From the NCBI GenBank assembly GCA_016081115.2, contig CM071936.1:89147943-89211942 (forward strand): a DNA stretch of 64,000 nucleotides, in the 5' to 3' direction. The notes under the pieces are model-generated. The model had not been told where the DNA came from. It made no database searches and worked only from the letters and a program-made list of their open reading frames with translations. The DNA is from Rehmannia glutinosa (lineage: Eukaryota; Streptophyta; Magnoliopsida; Lamiales; Orobanchaceae). Numbering within the stretch: the stretch's first letter is position 1; each line of letters opens with the position of its first letter. Of the stretch, positions 61,683-64,000 are shown one piece after another. Both the position numbers and the translations under genes were made by a program.

Positions 61683-64000
61683 ATGAACTCTCGCTATCTT
61701 GTTGTTCGATTTGGTGGTCATTGGGAAGGTTTAGAATATAAAAGTGGTGAAGAAGAAATTGTACGTATTAAACCTAGGGCAAAATGAATTATAGTGAAAT
61801 ATTGGAGGAGGTTTATGGTGTTGTTGATGTTGATAGGGCGTATACGATTGTATAATGCATTCTATTGTAGATATTTCGGAAACAAACTTGGGAAGTTAAA
61901 GTTGAAAAACGATGATGACATTGAAAGCTGCGTTTGGGAACACCGAGTTACCATTGTTTTTGTAACACCGAAAAAAGAAAAACGATGGGTGAGACTAGTT
62001 CGCATAATGTATTGGGAGGTCCGTCGAGCATAATCGAGTTGAGAACGTTGAAGGTCAACAAGGTGTTGGTGGAAGTTTTATGCAACTAATGGCTAGTCAG
62101 AATGATTTGTCAGCAGTCATTGGGCCTAATTACAACTACATGCAACTTCTTGGTTTTCAACAATACGGTTTACCGCAAATCAATCCATATAGTCATGCAG
62201 TAAGGCCTAGTGGAGCACCTTTTATGCATATGAACAATGTTCCAATTATTGATCATCCGCGTCCACTAGCACCTACAGTTAATGTTCCAAATATCAATTG
62301 TCCGGGACCTAGTATAAGGCCAAGCAATGAAGATGGCTATTATCCTGATATGGGTTGTGATAATACTGATGTTAATTGTGATAATACTGATGCTGATGTT
62401 GGTTGTGATAATAATGACATTAATTATGGTGCAAACTACAGTCCAAATGATTTTGGTGAGAACTACACTGATGGTGATGTTGGTACTGACGTTGAAGCTA
62501 ATAATCAATTTGAAAATGACCAGCAACGTGCTGAATTTGAGGAATTTTGTGAGTGGAGACGTAGACGGAGAGAAGTATTTCCAGAAAACCAAAACCAAGA
62601 TGCAGCAGAAGTACGAGGTGTTAACTTACATCCAGATATCCATAGAGACAATATGGACGAAACAATAGTGCCCACAGGACGAAGTTGGGTGATTCCTGGT
62701 ACACTCTCGCACCTTTCAGTTCCTCCCGAGGAACCTGCTAGGTTGGAAGCATCTGGTGGGACATTGCGCCAAGGAGCAACATACATGAGCAAAACTGAAT
62801 TGGATATCGCACTAGGCATGTATCACCTTGAAAATCAAGTCGAGTATCGAGTTGAACGCTCGGATAAGACTCGTTTTCATGCAATATGCAAGTATGAACG
62901 ATGCCCTTTTCGAATGCGTGCATATGGAAAGGATGGTATTTGGAGAGTAGGGAAGTTTGACAAGCACCATGGATGTGGGTTAAATTTGAATGACAATGCA
63001 TCTAGGCGGGTGCATTCTAAAGTAGTAGGTGCGTATTTTGCATCTAGATTACTAGTGGAACATTCTGCGCTCGTGCCAAGAGATATGATAGCGGAGTTGA
63101 AATCGCGACATGGGCTTAAAATGAGTTATAATGTTGCGTTGAGTGCAAAGCATCATGCCTTTGGGTTGATATATGGAGATAGCAACAAGTCATTCAATCT
63201 AATTCCGGCATACTTACACATGTTGAATTTAACGAATCCCGGATCGGTAACTATATGGAAATCGGATAATTTTAATAGATTCAAGTACGTGTTTTTGCTT
63301 TGCATGCATCAATCATCGGATTCCAGAACAATGCCCGACCGCTTATTGTGATTGATGGAACACACCTTAAAGGCAAATACCGAGGAATATTATTTGTGGC
63401 AGAATAAAAAGATGGTAATGAAGATTTTCCCACTTCTTTCATTTGGAATCGGGGATGTTGAAAACGCGATTCTTGGACATGGTTTTGAGGAGTTGAGAGA
63501 TGCTTATAATTGCCCTCGTGATCTCTCGATTGTTTCGATCAAAGACAAGAGTATCGTAATGCCATAAAAGCAGTATACCCAGAAGCATCACATGGGCTTT
63601 GCACTTATCATTTGCAGAGTAATTTGGCTCAATACGGTCAACATATAGTAGCAATGTTTAGGAATGCAGCATATTCATACCGCCGTGAAGATTATGATAA
63701 GTATTTTGAAAACATAAAAGTTGCTAGTGAGACGGGTGCGTTTAAGAAGTTAGAACGTGCAGGGGAAGACAGATGGTCTCGAGTTAAGTGTCCTGTCCGG
63801 CGTTATGGGTTCATGACATCAAACTCAGGTGAGAGCTTCAATAGTCGGTTATTATGGGCCAGAAAGTTACCTGTTTGTTCTGTGCTTGAGTGTGCTCGGA
63901 CTATTATTGAAAAGTGGTTTTATGAACGACGCACTGCTGCTAATGAAAAAGATCAAGAGCTAACACTTGAAGCAACCAAAAGATTAAATGATGCAGTTGA
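61683..64000 (+). pseudogene. MULE transposase (MURA-like), frameshifted, partial at the window edge
   Basis: ATG 61683 opens MNSRYLVVRFGGHWEGLEYK, a usual MULE start, and stops at about 61787. It goes on in another frame from 61785 (MNYSEILEEVYGVVDVDRAY) and in the 61794-62033 frame (FGNKLGKLKL, ESCVWEHRVTIVFVTP). The long frame 62080-63351 (423 codons) has an Asn/Asp repeat region (residues 92-120), an Arg-rich stretch (159-165), and the MuDR DNA-binding zinc motif C270-x4-C275-x21-H297-x-C299. The catalytic region follows: VIDGTHLKGKYRG (first Asp) in a shifted frame near 63345, then NAIKAVYPEASHGLCTYHLQ near 63560 and TSNSGESFNSRLLWARKLPV near 63820 (Glu region). The SWIM zinc finger would lie beyond 64000. 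Several frameshifts and stops (63351-63560) mean it is not active as read. Family role: cutting and joining of element ends in the nucleus. Confidence 0.85.

Larger units (their letters stand above)
60925..64000 (+). mobile_element. Mutator-like (MULE) element, left part; continues past the window
   Basis: The left terminal region 60925-61045 has a typical MULE look: GGGCAAATGGGGCAAATTAC, CACTTGGGATAGGTGATTGA, TCTATCCACTTTTGGTGTTC and TTTTACCACAATACCC. A leader with a probable intron, an internal palindrome array and a transposase frame follow. The right terminus lies outside the window, so terminal inverted repeats and target duplication cannot be checked. Confidence 0.75.

Overview
The window looks like a transposon-dense, AT-rich region of a eudicot nuclear genome. 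No bacterial-style gene layout, rRNA, tRNA or CRISPR array is seen. Nearly all of it is nested mobile DNA: LTR retrotransposons of at least four families (Tekay/Del chromovirus, two Athila-type Gypsy families, one SIRE-type Copia, plus an LTR fragment of a further Gypsy-like family), an RTE-type LINE tail, a Mutator-like (MULE) element, and a superfamily of coding-free elements bounded by (TA)n tracts. The one convincing host gene is a short secreted S-protein homologue (self-incompatibility S1 family) at 57551-57979. All oriented features lie on the + strand.

Layout. 1-8997: a row of coding-free elements A-D that share (TA)n junctions; A, B and C carry internal tandem repeats. 9003-20823: a solo LTR of Athila-type family 1 (5-bp duplication ATACC), split by a decayed Tekay/Del chromovirus (9227-19396) whose gag position is occupied by a strongly G-poor stretch. 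21320-29175: an RTE LINE 3' end split by a SIRE-type Copia (21457-29108, perfect 5-bp duplication TGATC) with long gag but eroded pol. 29176-32571: another coding-free element with ~98-bp tandem repeats, then the start of one more. 32572-52605: Athila-type element 1 (LTR, PBS, gag, no pol, env-position ORF, truncated 3' end). Element 2, a nearly complete Athila-type retrotransposon, is inserted in it (37606-50008, perfect 5-bp duplication GAAGG), as is an LTR-like fragment of a third family. 52606-55445: a second copy of the flank plus LTR already seen at 31711-34529. 55446-60924: tail of a coding-free element, an unassigned transcribed-looking stretch, the S-protein homologue, and a MITE-like composite. 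60925-64000: the left part of a MULE whose transposase reading frame is broken and runs off the window.

The most striking unexplained signal is architectural. Each of the four LTR families with a visible promoter carries its own array of short palindromes a little upstream of a TATA box. The motifs differ between families (CACACGGCCGTGTG; GCACGGGT...ACCCGTGC; GGGCGCTGCAGCGCCC; CGGTCGGCCG-type). Two Athila families repeat their motif internally before the env-position ORF. The MULE carries ten copies of a different, AT-centred palindrome (CACGATATATCGTG type) inside a probable 5'-UTR intron. I know of no general description of this as a shared feature across element classes, but I could not search the literature. 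All family assignments come from reading the sequence; no database search was run.
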